DNA of 64,000 nucleotides, from the NCBI RefSeq assembly GCF_001949145.1, contig NW_019091364.1, forward strand, positions 4,095,942 to 4,159,941, in the 5' to 3' direction. Source of the DNA: Acanthaster planci. Lineage: Eukaryota > Echinodermata > Asteroidea > Valvatida > Acanthasteridae. Made by a program: the position numbers and the translations under genes. Of the stretch, positions 25,701 through 38,819 are shown piece by piece (position 1 is the stretch's first letter; each line of letters opens with the position of its first letter). The notes under the pieces are model-generated. The model was not told where the DNA came from. It made no database searches and saw only the letters and a list, made by a program, of their open reading frames with translations.

Positions 25701-27199
25701 AAGCTTAGAGCGCAGATCTTAAACATGGATAAGACATGCCCAGAAAACTGGATAATGGTGATACGGGGTACTGTGATAACAACAAGATCTTCCTACTTTC
25801 TGGTTAAACATTTGAATGGCGAAGGAGGAGAAGCCGTTAAATGATGTCTAATACCCTCCACACACGGAGTGTATCTTAAGATCATGAAAGTTTAACACAG
25901 TATCTGAACGAAAGGTGCGCTGAGGTGTGATGAACTGCAAAACCTATTGTGTTCTGCACTTAATGCAGGGTACCTCACAAGCCTTACGGCTTTTCAGAGA
26001 CGGAGAGAGAGAGAAGGTACTGATGAAAAGTTAGGTTTGCAAGTCAGAGAAGGCATTGACATCTATGGCTTTCTTTCTTGAATAAATGGTATCAGGTGAG
26101 GAATGGAGAAAAAAACAGTCACGCTGGTACGTTGAATTTTGCGAGACCCGTCGACAGGCCGTGAGAGCTACTCTACACAAATTGAACTCTTGTATTGTGA
26201 TACCAGACCAATTTCAACGAGAGTGCAGCGTATCTTGAAGCGTACACAAAACGGTTATGAATTGAAACGGAGTGCAGGAAATAGGAAATAGGTTTGCAAA
26301 CACCCGAAATGGGTAGGTGAACTGAAGAATATGTAATTATGGTTGAGCATACTTGGGTGACCGGTGGACTTGATTGCTTCTCTCGACAAACGAGACTCAG
26401 ACTAGTCATTCAACCTTATAGAAAATAGCACGCCGAAAAGTAAAACCAGGAACTGATGCTGAAGTAATACGAGGAGCTATCAGTAAATGAACCGCGGAGC
26501 GGGAAGCAAAGGGTTGGGATGAAAAGAGGAAGTGAAAGGCTGAACGAACTGGAGACATGTGCATTGAGGGTTTTCTGCTTCTGGAAGTATTCAATCTCGC
26601 TTCAGAGAACCGGTGGCACTGGTGTTTTTTTTTTCCGCTTGAACTTCAGGTAGTCTGGGATAACTATGGCAACGGTCGGACCTCATGAGCCTGGCGCATT
26701 TGTCGGTATCGCATGTGACCGTACGCCATCATGCCGCAGAGGCACAGCCACCAGGCCAGCTTGCGCGAAAAACGGCCATTTGTTTTTAACTGAACATTTG
26801 CTGAGAGACATGCTCACTCGTGCCGAAATTAGGTGTTTCTCGAAACTCTAACTTTGCTCCGCAATGACGCGTATGTCAGAGTGTCCAAAGCAACTACTGC
26901 CGTCTATTGACTGAAGCGTTTCTGCTTAGTGCATGGATATCAAATATCAATCCCGTACCACGAGTAGCCTGAAAAATATCTGAGGTCCGACATGAAAGAA
27001 GGAGCGCAGTGTATTGTGGGAAAAATTAAGTAGAGTCCCAAGGATCTATCCACTCCGAGCAGAACAAAAGAGGGCGTGTTTTTTTAATGGGGGGTGTACT
27101 CACTGCATAGGCGCTCCATGAGGCGCGCAAGTAAAATAATGCGCATTTGACTTCGTCACAACGGCAGACGCACCACGATTTGCAGCATTGGACGATTGC
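22754..27199. other. Non-coding stretch
   Basis: No gene supported. It contains a (GT)n run near 25423, a T/G-rich tract near 25167, and the GC-rich patches 22850-23060 and 24330-24450. Open frames are short and lack domains. Confidence 0.35.
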
Positions 27200-27331
27200 T
27201 GATGTTGCGCGTTAATTTCCAGTTCCACGGTTCCCCGTAAACGGCAATCAATGCATGTAACTCTATGAGCAGTGCACGTGTGCAGTGGGTGTGGTTTAAA
27301 CTGAAGTGACGTCACACTTACGAACTGGATT
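27200..27331 (+). repeat. Dispersed repeat with a TGACGTCA (CRE) palindrome, copy 2
   Basis: Pairs with 11301-11402. TGACGTCA lies at 27307-27314. About 30 bases more than copy 1 lie between CCCGTAA and GTGCAGTGGG. Confidence 0.65.
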
Positions 27332-29719
27332 CCGTCATGTACATCTATGGTCTTTGTGTGCACGCAGAACGCGTGCAAGAACCCGCTTGTAACCACCTGT
27401 CTTTCTTGTCGCCGGTTGGGGGTGCACTTCAGCTCGGGGCGAATTCAGAAGAAAAAAATAGCAGTTTGAGGAAAATTCAATAAGAAAAACAGAAAGAAAG
27501 ACAAAAGTGGAACTCTTTAAGATGACGACAGTAAGCACAAAAAGCCCTCTGACAACCTCTATTTTAGAACGGACATGGCGATGTTATCCTTAACGAGGTG
27601 TGTCATATATGTGGCTCTGATACAAACGAAAACAGACAGGTTGTTCTCGTCAGTTAATCACAGAGACTCAACGTAGAGACGCATTTACCAGTTAATGTGG
27701 AATACCAAGTGAAAGATGCATGGTTTTTGGTCCAGGTTTAAGAGTAACGGCTTCTCGAGGGGCAGCAAAGAGCGAGGATCAGCACAATTATTGATGGGGT
27801 CGCCGCCAACACGGAGACGGCGGATGGATGAACAAGACGGAATATTATCCAACTGCGGGGATGCCTAATTCCATCTCAGACCGGCTTGTTTCAATACACG
27901 CTATCCGGCCGAAGTAAGAGGGGGCAGCGGTCGGAATTCAAAAAGGATGGGAGGAAGCCGACGAAAAGGCCGAGTCGAAAAAACTGGGGACGATCTGCGG
28001 AGGCGGCAAAGACAAGCGCGATTGATTACTTCTAGGCTCTCATGTCTAGAAGTATACACCGGGGGAAAGTGCAAGACACAAAACTCTAGGTAATTGAATG
28101 ACACTGATCAATCTTTCTGTCGTAACAAAGATTAAGGATTCGAGCCGACCCGCTTTCTTGATGCAGAGAAGTGCGTTTCTTGTGATTAAATCTCAGCTGG
28201 GCTAAATTGAAAGAATTAGATTGCATCTTACCCATCACCATTTGGGGAAAAAGACCTATTTTTCCCCCTCGGGTTTAATTGTGCAGAGACTGATCGATGT
28301 TAATCGAGTTACATTCCTTTATTGTCGTTGATGTTTGCCGACTTCGCTGGGTCATCTTAATGCAAGACTCATACAAGAAATCGTTGAGAAAGTAGGGCCT
28401 AGACTTTATTCATGGGTCGGCCATTTTGAAATTAAAAGGTAGGTTGACTGTTTATATTTTGGAACTCATGGGTGGACATTAATGCAATAAAGCCAAACTT
28501 CGTGGCAAATTATTTTCTCTCTATTATGATGAATAATTTCAATTTGAAAAAAAAAATTGGGGAGGCTTGGAACGCACATCAATCATAGTCTGTTACCATC
28601 CAAGTCAATAATTTACAATTTATAGCACAGATTCAGGGAAGAGGGTAAAATAAACGGCTTCCTTGTGAATGAAATGTACAGCTGTAGACGCAGGAATGAT
28701 GGCAATTTTCTTTAGCCTGTACGTCGCTAACACCTCCTACATAGTCGCTGAAACTCCAGTTTCTGAGCTGTTCCCACAAACACGCACAGAACCTCACGTC
28801 TAACATAAGCAAACATAAGGGCTGAGACACATAAGGACGAAATTGTATTCATGACTAAAGGAAATTCTATAAGTCAGGGATCGCTCTGCATATGATTTTA
28901 CCGATTACCTATAGCTTATCAGAGAAACAATAAAATGCTCTCCTGTTTGTGACTTTATCTCCCCTATTCTCAGTTTATAAAACAGTGTCATTTTGTTGTT
29001 CTCATTTTCAGTTATTTTTGTTTGGTGTGGCAGTAGATTTTAATTCATGACTGACTTTATTATCTTGTACATTTCCGAATTGCTTTGTTATTGATATTTG
29101 AGGTATTCTTGCGCAACAGCCAAATCGAAGGGACAGCGACACCTATGTTGGTTGTGTCCTAGCTGAGCGTATTTCATAACGGTTTTAGTCAGCTTCGGTA
29201 ATTGACAGCATATTGTGGCATTTAAGACTACTGCATCCGGTCAACACTGCGCCCATTATTACATTTAATAGGCCGTGCGCGATGCAGGCCGCGAGGGGTC
29301 GGAGGGCCCGGGCGATAACCTGCCAGAAGTCTGAGCGAAAACCGGTGCGCTATGAAATTTGGCCGATGTTGACTATACGCATAGCAATAATCCATTTGGC
29401 TTGTAGTGCACAGAGAAGGGACGACCACGCTGAGATGAGGAGCCTTTTTAACAAATAGCCCGTCGAATTTGACGGGAGTTCAACTGTCATAACGACACCG
29501 GCACAGAGGCGGGGCACAGACTTCAAACTTACCAGATGAATGCGAGAATCCATGAATCCGCGAACCCCGCTTTTGGGGTGCCAAACCCCGTCGCTCAAAT
29601 TTTGGTACTTCGTAACCCAGTCAACTTTTTTTGTTTTTATTTTTTTTATTTAACAAGGAATGGCGTCTTATCTGCCTAGAGCAGAAACACCACCTCATCG
29701 GCTGAAAAAAGCCCTGATG
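27332..29719. other. Non-coding stretch
   Basis: No gene supported. A GC-rich patch spans about 27790-28010. A dispersed motif lies at 28400 and a GC-rich block at 29270-29350. Confidence 0.35.
28400..28438 (+). repeat. Short dispersed motif, copy 3 (TAGACTTTATTCATGGGTCG)
   Basis: The longest of three copies. It continues GCCATTTTGAAATTAAAA. Confidence 0.4.
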
Positions 29720-29829
29720 ACCATGTTACATTTCATAGTCGTTAATGAACCAGCGAAATGCAGTTTCGACCAAAGAACCTGCCATTGCAAGGAAAAAATG
29801 CGCCCTCTATTGGTCCAGCTCGGGGCTCA
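29720..29829 (+). repeat. Dispersed 120-bp repeat, copy 2 (hairpin-containing family)
   Basis: Contains ATTTCATAGTCGTTAATGAA, CCAGCGAAATGCAG, ACCAAAGAACCTGCC and ATGCGCCCTCTATTGGTCC. Here the hairpin stem has decayed (GACCAAAGAACC). Same orientation as copies 1 and 3. Confidence 0.75.
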
Positions 29830-30789
29830 CAGCCGAAGACAGCAATGCCCGTTTCGAACAAGGCCTTCGATAAGAAATCGCTTCGGTCAGTTACCTCCTA
29901 ATCTACCTTCTACGCAATTATGCATTCAGAGCTGTTAATTTCCTGTACGCCTCCGTCGAATGCCATCCAAGGCCTTCAATGCTGTAAATTTTGCCGCTTT
30001 AGAACATGGTACCTAGGCCTAATAATACTCTGGGAAACAAACTGAGCTTATTCATAGCGACTGCATGTAATAAAAATCGACTTACACACTGTGTGAAGCA
30101 ATAAACGGATTAACCGTCGCTGGAATTTTGCGTTTGGGAGATGAAATTGCGATCTGCTCTTCTCCTTTCGAGACAGGTCTTTGTGTGGAAAAAGTCAACA
30201 TCAGTCCTTTAGAGACCATTTTACAAACAGGGGCAACAATACGGAAAGACGCATTTTCGGACTTTTTCCTATCCATAACTGTAAAACATAGGCTCGCGTC
30301 CATTGGCCTTGGAAGGTTTTTTTTAATCGCCAGAACAGTATGCACAGGTCTTCATTTCCAAAACGAAGAGAATGTTAGTGGTGAGTTTCGGCTATGAGCA
30401 GATTCGTTTTAGCCCTGAGGGCGCCCCTCACGGTCAGTTCTCAATAGCGAAACACTACCCTCTGTATACCTGTAGCTGTGGGACATTGCAACTTCAGCCG
30501 GAATCGCCTTTAATTGAAACACAAGGGGGAAATGATTAAAGCCAGGTTTCGCATCGCATTTTCATTCGCCCCCTTACATGGTCTTCCTGGGACTAGTCTC
30601 CAGCAATTGCACGCTTATCCTGCCCGGGGGGGGGGAGGTAATGAACACATTATAGCTAAGCCAGAGATACCTGAGAATGTGAAGCAGTGTTAAAGGAATT
30701 TTCTTTTTCATTGAAACCATCCTTCACAGAAAACCTCATCGGGGATTTGACCCATGAGCACAAAAAGCATATCGAGACACTCGAGTAAC

Positions 30790-30792
<3 letters not shown>

Positions 30793-30846
<54 letters not shown>
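30793..30846 (+). repeat. (CT)27 microsatellite
   Basis: An uninterrupted 54-base CT run. Confidence 0.98.
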
Positions 30847-30849
<3 letters not shown>

Positions 30850-32032
30850 GGACCCAGCATATGCCTTATCCGTTAATCGGGAGGGCAAGAATGGGCCAAA
30901 CAAAACATAAACAGAAAACAAGCAACGAGAAACTCAACACAGCTATGACTATGAAATAATACCTCACATAATATGAATATGTCCTTTTTCAATTATTCGA
31001 CCTCGTAAAATAATGGCTTCTCCGCTATTCTGCCCGTAAACAATTATGTAGGAAATAGGCTGCTGATTTATACGCCCGATGCCCTCGGAGCATGCCAAGT
31101 ACGCGCGTCAATATTTATGAGCGTCAAATCTGCAGCAAATTGCCCTTTGTCTGAGAATTTTAACGAAGGTCACCTCACCATTGACGTACAATTTGATCAG
31201 CATTCGCGCTAAATAAGACTGGACGTGTGTACAAGGGGGAAACTCACATTGACCGGACTTGGAAAACGAACCCCCTCCCCTCCAAAAAGGAAACGGGAAA
31301 AGGAAAAGAGACACGAAAAGCCATGATATGAACGAACACACAAATGAGTCGGGTTTACAAGTAACGATTATGGCATGCTAAGCAGAGGGAACTCCATTTT
31401 GTGCAAAATACACAAAAAAGATTGTTTGCAGGATTACTGTTCACGCCGTGGTTCTGTTCGCAACGGGACACGTCAAACAGAATGTACCGATGATTTGGAC
31501 CATGTGCAGCTGCCTGGCGATATCTTTCATCAAATAAAGTCGTTGATCCAGTCTTATATCATTGTTCACATAAAACTGATTTAGTTCTGTTTCACTGGTG
31601 ATGCTAACTGGATTTCAAAATACATTGAAATGGCAAAAATAGTGCGTCAACATTTGGTAGGCAAGCTGATCTGGACACGTAACTTCTAGTCGACCAGTTC
31701 ATTGCCAAGGGGGAAACGGGCATGTTAGCTTATTTCACTTCCGAACTCCACGAACCGTGAACAGAATACCTTGCAGGTCTGACAGAAAATGTTTGCATCG
31801 ATAGAAAAAAAAAGGATTACGAGTTAATTACAAACACATGCTTCCGACCAAAGGCAATCTCTGTTGCGGCTCGGTCAACTGCAATACGCTCAGGAGAGGG
31901 ACGCGCTCTGTAAATCCTGGCATTACGTCGACAGAAACGCGAAATAAAATTACAATTGATAATGGGAGGGTAAACACAGACTTGTAGGACAGCAGTCCAT
32001 ATTATTATCATTTGGTTTCTACCATACCATAC

Positions 32033-32057
32033 TTATTATTATTATTATTTATTATTT
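32033..32057 (+). repeat. (ATT)n microsatellite
   Basis: About eight ATT units with one interruption, followed by six G. Confidence 0.9.
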
Positions 32058-32766
32058 GGGGGGGTTATTCCGCTCGGCGAATTTACTTCATGCTAACGCA
32101 CAAGCGATTAGCGTCAACGAGCAAACGGGGAGAGACACAAAGGAACCGATATCAGACCGACAACACGTCATGTCGATCCCATCAAGTAATTGAGTCCTAA
32201 TGACTCTTACATGGCACCTGTACTTAAATTGGATTTTCCTCCTCATCGGGTCATTTTTCATGATTCATACAAGCGTAAAATGCGCACCGTAACAAAAACA
32301 ATGTACGCAGTAATGTTGCAGTGTATTGAAATGTAGTCCAAGCGCACTGCATATTTAACGAACACCGCTCTGAAAAGTAGCAATACAAAGGGAGGGAGCC
32401 GTACCCACATCTTTTTGCAGCTCGTTGCCATACCAACGCCGAAATGGCAGCCATACTGCCTACAGTGATGGATCGCGGAGGTGGGCCAAAGTGACGGGAT
32501 GGCGTAAATCTAAACAGGAAAACCGACTTGATACGGTTTCATCCCGCGGGCGTATATACATGTGACAGCCAAACATCTGTTGCAAGTGTGGTGGCCGTTT
32601 ATCTCCTCAGTGAGATATGGGCCATCCTACAAGGTGTGCTTTCAAATGGCAAAGTCAATGGTGCTGTGTGTCTGTTGGGCAAATTCTATCTATACCAAGG
32701 CTTTAAAGAACGGGAGAAACTGGAAACTCTGAACGGAACACCAAAACCATGAACATTTTAAGCATT

Positions 32767-32796
32767 GAGCAGGCTTTTTACATGGAAAGCCTGCTC
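32767..32796. other. Perfect 11-bp-arm hairpin
   Basis: GAGCAGGCTTT, then loop TTACATGG, then AAAGCCTGCTC. Too short for a typical animal microRNA precursor; function unknown. Confidence 0.6.
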
Positions 32797-34857
32797 GCGC
32801 CAACTGATCCCATTAATCCCCGAAAGAGGATTGTCTGTCTTGTTCTAAATAATTAATTCCATTATGCCATTATTGAATGTATCCTGTCTTTTTTTTTTAT
32901 TTCAACATTTTGCACAGTGACTGGAACGGTACTAATCTGAGAAAATGTCAACGTTCCCTTTTTATGTTCGGAATAAAACTGTACACTACTTCATTGATGT
33001 AAACGACATACTTGGAAGCCCACATTGTACTTTAACCAAACCATGTCGTGTCATGAACATGCAACATAGAAATTGCAAGCATCAGTAAACATATGCAGTC
33101 GTGGAAATATCAATTATGACGGCCACGATGACGGAATGGTAGAAAGCAGGCACGGGCATAAGCGAATTACGAATTGGTGGCGTCAATATTAACGGGAAGA
33201 CCTGAATTAAGGCCGTCTCATCCCGCCAGCTCCCACATCCTTGAGCGGAATATCTGTCCGTGGTGTCGAGGCTCCTAATGATCTGCTCGTCATTCGATGT
33301 GTGGAACGAGGTTGGAAGAGAAGGTTGCGCTGGCACACTTTCAGTCACTTGTTCTTGCCAATGGGTAAAAGGCTTCGGCAAACGATGCAATCAAGAGCAC
33401 GTTTTGCTGGTGTGAACTCGCTTGTGTCTTTGTTTTCTGATTGACTGCAAAGAGCTAATGGCTTTACGAAATCACGCTATGCAGTGGAAAATTTTGAAGG
33501 TCATTTGTGAGAAGTCACCGATAATGTACAGTACATCAAGGATGCATGCGATTTGAGGCTGGGCAGAATGGAGTAGGCCTATGCACAAAATGTACGACGC
33601 GTGACAAATATTCAGGGCCAGGCAGAGCGCTTTGCTATTATTATCATTATTATGATTATTAATTTTGACATCAAAGTCGGGCCATTAAGCCTCGGAGATT
33701 ATCGGTTATTTGATATCAAAACCAGCCAATAAGCCCAGGGAGAACACACGTCGACAGCTATGCGTAAACATCATTTTTTCATCAATCGAAATTACAGACC
33801 ACAACCATGTCTGTGAATACAAACTTTCGAAGACATCAATAAATTCAACTAAAAGATTCCTTTAACATTTTTCACTGTAATAATTTGATGCATGCCTCCT
33901 TTCCGAAATTTTTTTTGATGATTCATATTTAAGGGAGTTCATCGATCCAGCGCTGAGCTGATTCAATGATTAACCTTTAGACAAACGGAATACATTTTGC
34001 GATTCTGTCATTAGAACGCACAGTCACGAGAGTGAAATTCGTTTGTATTTAAGTACATGTACTGCAGTTTCCCCTTTTTTTTAAATCGCTGACGTCTTCC
34101 TGTCGAAAAACCTGGCAAGCATACAGCCAGATTCGACACCACTTCTATTTACTGAAAGTCCACGTATCTCCTTCAAGGTAATTTATGATAGCAATTTTTC
34201 AAAGGCCATTGTCTAGCAGAGAATAATCACTAAAGCGAGGTCCTTTATACCACTCCATTGTATGGAATCGCTATCTACCAGTTCCTCCAATTACATAAAG
34301 CCACATGCCCCATGCTGTTATAAAACATTTCCTTCTGTCGATAAAAAAATGCCCATCAATAATTTCATTGTCCAATGAAATGAATATTTATTATGCTCAC
34401 GAAACGGATTTCTGCATGACCTTCGCAAGAAGCCAGGTGGCCACAAGTCCTTTTGGTGCGCAAAACCAAAACAAAATTGAAACCTATATACCTTCCGCAA
34501 TGCACGGCGAGTTGACTTGTGATCTACACGGCAAGACCGAATCAATCCATTGCATGCAACAAACAAAATCGCGTGGACATGAAGAGAAAGGTTCTGCAGA
34601 AAGGTTTGTTTTTTCTTAGCATGGTGAAAGATGTACAACTTTATTCGTTTGCATTTAGTCCACATGTATGGTGCGGAATCTGTAACCTAGCATTAAACAA
34701 GAAGCATCTGGTTTGTTTGTGCTGGTAGACAGACCAGTTTACCCCTAATTATTTCCGAAAAGCACAATTTGGGATTCCCAATTATAGAAAGTCGTCAAAT
34801 AGAAACTGACAAAAGATGTTTGCGTATTTCTTACAAAGAGGAACAAAGAAATTAATA

Positions 34858-34925
34858 CTGTAGCTGGATTTGAACCTCCAACCTCCGTTACACCGTACCG
34901 GCTTTGGTGTCTAGATCGTTCGCAG
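34858..34925 (-). repeat. tRNA-derived sequence (SINE head or tRNA pseudogene)
   Basis: On the minus strand GGAGGTTCAAATCCAGCTAC includes an exact B box (GGTTCAAATCC), preceded about 45 bases upstream by GATCTAGACACCAAAGCCGG, which is tRNA D-arm-like. The T-arm does not pair properly, so it is not called a working tRNA gene. Confidence 0.35.
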
Positions 34926-37301
34926 GCAGGTTTAAATACCGTTAGCGTTCAAACAGTCAGTTCTTTTTTATCTATTTATAAACAGAAAGTCCTTACAATA
35001 AACAGGGTATATTTTACAAATGATATTACAGCAAGAGCACCCTCATTAGTCAGAAAACGCATCCATTGTACGATTTTGTCAAAATTAAACTCCGAAAAAG
35101 TGCAGTTTCAATACATTCTATAGGAATATCCCACGGTATTCACACATTCAAGAGAAGTTCAAAGTTGCGCAAGTTGAGTTCACATCATGGCCCTCAAGTA
35201 ACACAGTAGCTTTGTCGATTTTGTGTTTCCAGACCACGACATTTACCTTACAGGGTACGTAGCCACAGTTGTGTCAAGTGTGACACATTCTGTGATGATG
35301 AGCCGCATAATCCGGCAACGTATTATTGCGGCGGTTGACGGCAGGCCTAAGCCATTGTTACAACTAGCGCCACATAGGTAGAGCGCGCTGTCAATACAAC
35401 GCGTGACAAATTGAAAATCACAGGGCGTGACAAGGATTCGTTACCGTCCCATTTTCCTGGAATTATTTTCCTGTCGAGATGAGAAAATGCTGGGCCCTAT
35501 GAATAATAACGAGGGAGACAAGTGCTGATATTTGTTTGGCATATTGACATGCTATGCACGACATAAAATTCTTCCTGCCTGTGTCTTCAGAGAAATCCTT
35601 GCGGATTGTTGTCGTCCGGACCTTTTCATGGATGGCGGCTTACTAATATATTTCCAAGGTGCTGGTCAGCCCTTGTTAGAAGCCCCACTCGATACAACTA
35701 GATGCCGCAAACCGTACTTATTTCTACACATGACTTAATTATGTCCCACAATAATAAAACACTTGTCAAGCTTGTGATGTGATGCAGTGACCGTTCACGG
35801 CTGCACTGCACGAAACTGCATTTATGTACACAGGTTGTACAACATGAATGAAGCTAGATTCGTGCACTCGTGTTCAATTATGCATAACAGGCGACTGTGC
35901 CCTTTTATGCTGGGCGAAGGGTCTGATGCAAGCCGTATACAGGAAATGGCAAGTAAGAAGTCGAAAACAGTCTGTATTAACATAGACTGCAAGCTGATTC
36001 CATGTTAGTCAATTTTGTTGAAACTGCATAAGGGGCAATGATGATATTTGTGCTGCTTAAGTACCGCTAAATTTGTACTTTCATGAAAATTGTACAAAAG
36101 GAAACTTCAGAAAAAGTCTGATATCACTTAAAATGTGGAACTGGACCCCATCCTTGGTTAAAGTTTCATACTAATTTTGTAATCATTAGCCTTTACCGCG
36201 CACTTGAAACCGCCTTCACGATTACATCACGACAAATTGAATACACAATAAGCTGCCACCTCTTAATCTCAGAATATTTACTCGAAATCGGATGAGAGAA
36301 AAAAGACCCACTGATCGACGAGGTCCTTTCCTGTCCCTAGGAGTATATCCCCGTGAGGGTTTTGACAACAAGGTCCAGGGTGTGACAGAGGCGGTAGACG
36401 GTGGAACTGGACCTACCCGAGGCTATGGGGGAGGCCTCGTTAGCGGGAATCAGACAGGTGAAGCGCCGGATTCGAAGGATCGGTCGCCGATAACATCGTC
36501 AACTCTGCCGTTCGTTGCCCTCGGAAGTCCTTCAGCGAATAGCGTTAAATGCTCTCATCGACTGTTGGCGGGGAGCCAGCTCCTTAAGCCGTTAGGCTTA
36601 GGTTTGTGCACCCGACACAGTCACGAATATCGGGGGATTCAACCCCTGCAGTGTTGTCACGAGAGCAGCCGATCCAACTACGTATACCGCTATTTAAACG
36701 AGACATTTCAACAGATTTTCACGGAGAATTGAAAGGGCCGAAATATAATAGTTTGTATATGATCGAGAAAGCATTAGAGTGAGCTTCAAGGTTAGAAATC
36801 TGAGCAGTAACTACAAGAAATTTTCAAAACTGGCATTTTCCAACCGGAGGAACTGAAAAAAGAAAAGAAACAAAGGACAATTAAACTAAGGAATTCGAAC
36901 CAAGAACACGTATTAATCTTTTTCTTACTCACTACGCTACGCAAACCAGCTTGACCGATTCTTTTTTTCTTGTATTTGTGCAAACGGATATACCTTTCTC
37001 CTGTGACGTCACGATTGTACTGGACCTATGATATGTTGTTATTTTTAATGAGTTTATTGCGTTGTGATGGTAATCTACCTATTCGAGATAAAGAGGTCAA
37101 GCATGCAGCGTTCGCACGTGTGCTTGCAGTTGCACGTGGTTGAAGCTGCCTGTAGGAATGTAAGCGATTATCGTGGCCAAGGCGGTCCACACGTGGTGGT
37201 ATAGTTCACATTAAGTGCAATCCAGTCACGTGGGTGAAAAGGTCTATATACATAATGGCGCTGAAGATGCAGCTACGTCATCCAGGTAATGCCACAATAT
37301 A
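34926..37301. other. Non-coding stretch with one GC-rich block
   Basis: No supported gene. The block 36320-36660 is more GC-rich than its surroundings and contains a 146-residue plus-strand frame (36292-36732) with no recognisable domain. A tRNA-like segment lies at 36893. Confidence 0.35.
36893..36955 (-). repeat. tRNA-derived sequence (SINE-like)
   Basis: The minus strand shows an A-box-like TAGCGTAGTGAGTAAGA and, about 25 bases on, a B-box-like TTGGTTCGAATTCC. The spacing is SINE-like and the cloverleaf is incomplete. Confidence 0.35.
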
Positions 37302-37537
37302 CAGTGTGTTCGAATAAAAAAAAGGAAACCACCATTTATTAACTAATGGTGTCCTTTTTTGTTACACCAAGAAATCCAATTTACTGTCAAAGATGACTGA
37401 GCACGAAGCAGTTCAACCAACCATGTCAGAACTTGTCTTGTACCAGATTCACTGCAGCCTAACTCCGACAATTGAAGACCTAAGAAGAAAGACCAGTGCG
37501 TCCTTAACATAACTTTTATTCAGTGATTTGTCTCGAC

Positions 37538-38610
37538 CTAACCACATTGTCCTTCGACGTGCCCGCCATTCCTTTCAACACAAGATGTAGCTCCGGTTCT
37601 CATCGCTCTCAATGCATTCCTGACTACGGCTCTCTGTCCTCTTAAAGGTCTCAAATGTAGCGACGATTCTGGCACGTAGGTCGTTGCTATCTTGGGGTGG
37701 CGACTTGTAAACTTGGTTCTTAAGATGTCCCCTAAAAAGAAATTACAGGGGGCGAGGTCAGGGGACCTTGGTGGCCACTCAGCCTCATGGTTGATCGCAG
37801 TTACTCTCGCGTTGGACAACTCTCGTAGCCTTTCCCTCACGATGATCCGACGATGAGCTGGAGCTCCATCCCGGGCCCTCCATAAGTGGCGGGGCATTCT
37901 ACACCGTGGTTTTCAAAGTGTTGCTGTAACTGCGGTACAATTTCGTCGTTGATAATCTCAAAGTACGTTCACCATTGAGATTGCCATAAAAACAGGGCCT
38001 AATGACGGTGCCATCTCCACACAGACCTCGGCTCATTTTCACATCAAAACTGAAGATGGGTGGGGTATGCATCGGAGCGTATTCGCGGATATTTTGGTTA
38101 TTGACTTGGCCCTTCATGAAAAACGCTGCTTCATCCCCAATCACAAGTTGCTCCAAGACTCTGGGATGTCGGTCAAGGAACCACTAGCAAAATCTTAGTC
38201 GTCTGGGTCGATCTGCATCAAGGAGTTCGTGTCGCCTGTGCATTTTGTAAGGGTACCATTGGATGTCCAATCGAACAGTCTTGTGGAAAGAGGATGGCAA
38301 AACTCCTAGCCTATTTCTCCTGGCAGACACAAGTGGGTCTCTGTAGCAACTCACAGACAGTCCTGATGTTCGCATGAGATCCTGCCGTTCTTCGTCGGCC
38401 TGAGCGACCCTTGTTGAGATTCAAGCTTGTCCTCTCTCTTTGGTACTTTCGGATGTTTTCCAAATTGTCTACTTGGCGGAAATGGCGCGGTCAGGAAAAC
38501 GCTGACCAAATGCATCTGCCACTTGCTGGAGGCTTCCAGTCCTCAGCCACTCTGTTACTAGAAACACACGCTGTTTTCAAGACGTATTTTTGCGTTGGGG
38601 AGATGTTAAT
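37538..38610 (-). pseudogene. Mariner-like transposase, broken
   Basis: Several minus-strand frames together read like an IS630/Tc1/mariner transposase. N-terminal helix-turn-helix-type sequence (FGQRFPDR) is at about 38500 and NLNKGRSGR-type linker sequence at about 38410. The first catalytic aspartate lies in IGDEAAFF near 38135. The second lies in RDGAPAHR near 37870. The third motif is WPPRSPDLAPCNFF near 37750. At least two in-frame TAG stops are seen: one in the N-terminal region near 38470, and one near 38184 where the family has a residue before WFLDR. Frameshifts near 38350, 37960 and 37900 break the frame. The third catalytic acidic position (family consensus L-D-F-F) reads Asn here. 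The C terminus ends near a degenerate NGGH motif. Confidence 0.92.
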
Positions 38611-38819
38611 TATATATGACAGGTTTTGCCCTTACCCAACGTATATTAATAAGCACTGTATGCTCAGTGCTTGTCCGAGAGCTTGCGNNNNNNNNNNNNN
38701 NNNNNNNNNGTCGGCTGGCCGTTCCGAGTCAAATGAAGCAGCGGGTACTGCGAACTATTTTCAAGATGTATTTTTGTGTTGGGGAGATGTTAATTATATA
38801 TAACAGGTTTTGCCCTTAC
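38571..38819. repeat. Duplicated 65-bp segment flanking an assembly gap
   Basis: 38571-38635 and 38755-38819 are direct copies with four differences, all transitions. Between them lie 22 N (38688-38709). This is either a tandem duplication in the transposon or two haplotypes joined by the assembler. Confidence 0.85.

Larger units (their letters stand above)
29830..34857. other. Non-coding stretch
   Basis: No gene supported. It holds the CT microsatellite at 30793, an ATT microsatellite at 32033, a perfect small hairpin at 32767, and two loosely similar blocks at about 32490-32600 and 33170-33265 that share a TTTCATCCCGC/TCTCATCCCGC core. Confidence 0.35.

Noticed and set aside
32767-32796. 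Intrinsic terminator or microRNA precursor
   Set aside because: Bacterial-type terminators do not apply here, and the 30-base hairpin is too short for an animal microRNA precursor.
36292-36732. 146-residue plus-strand frame
   Set aside because: It lies in a GC-rich patch where stop codons are rarer. The product is Gly/Ser-rich without a recognised domain.
34858-36955. Functional tRNA genes
   Set aside because: B boxes are good but T-arm and acceptor stems do not pair, so only tRNA-derived repeats are called.
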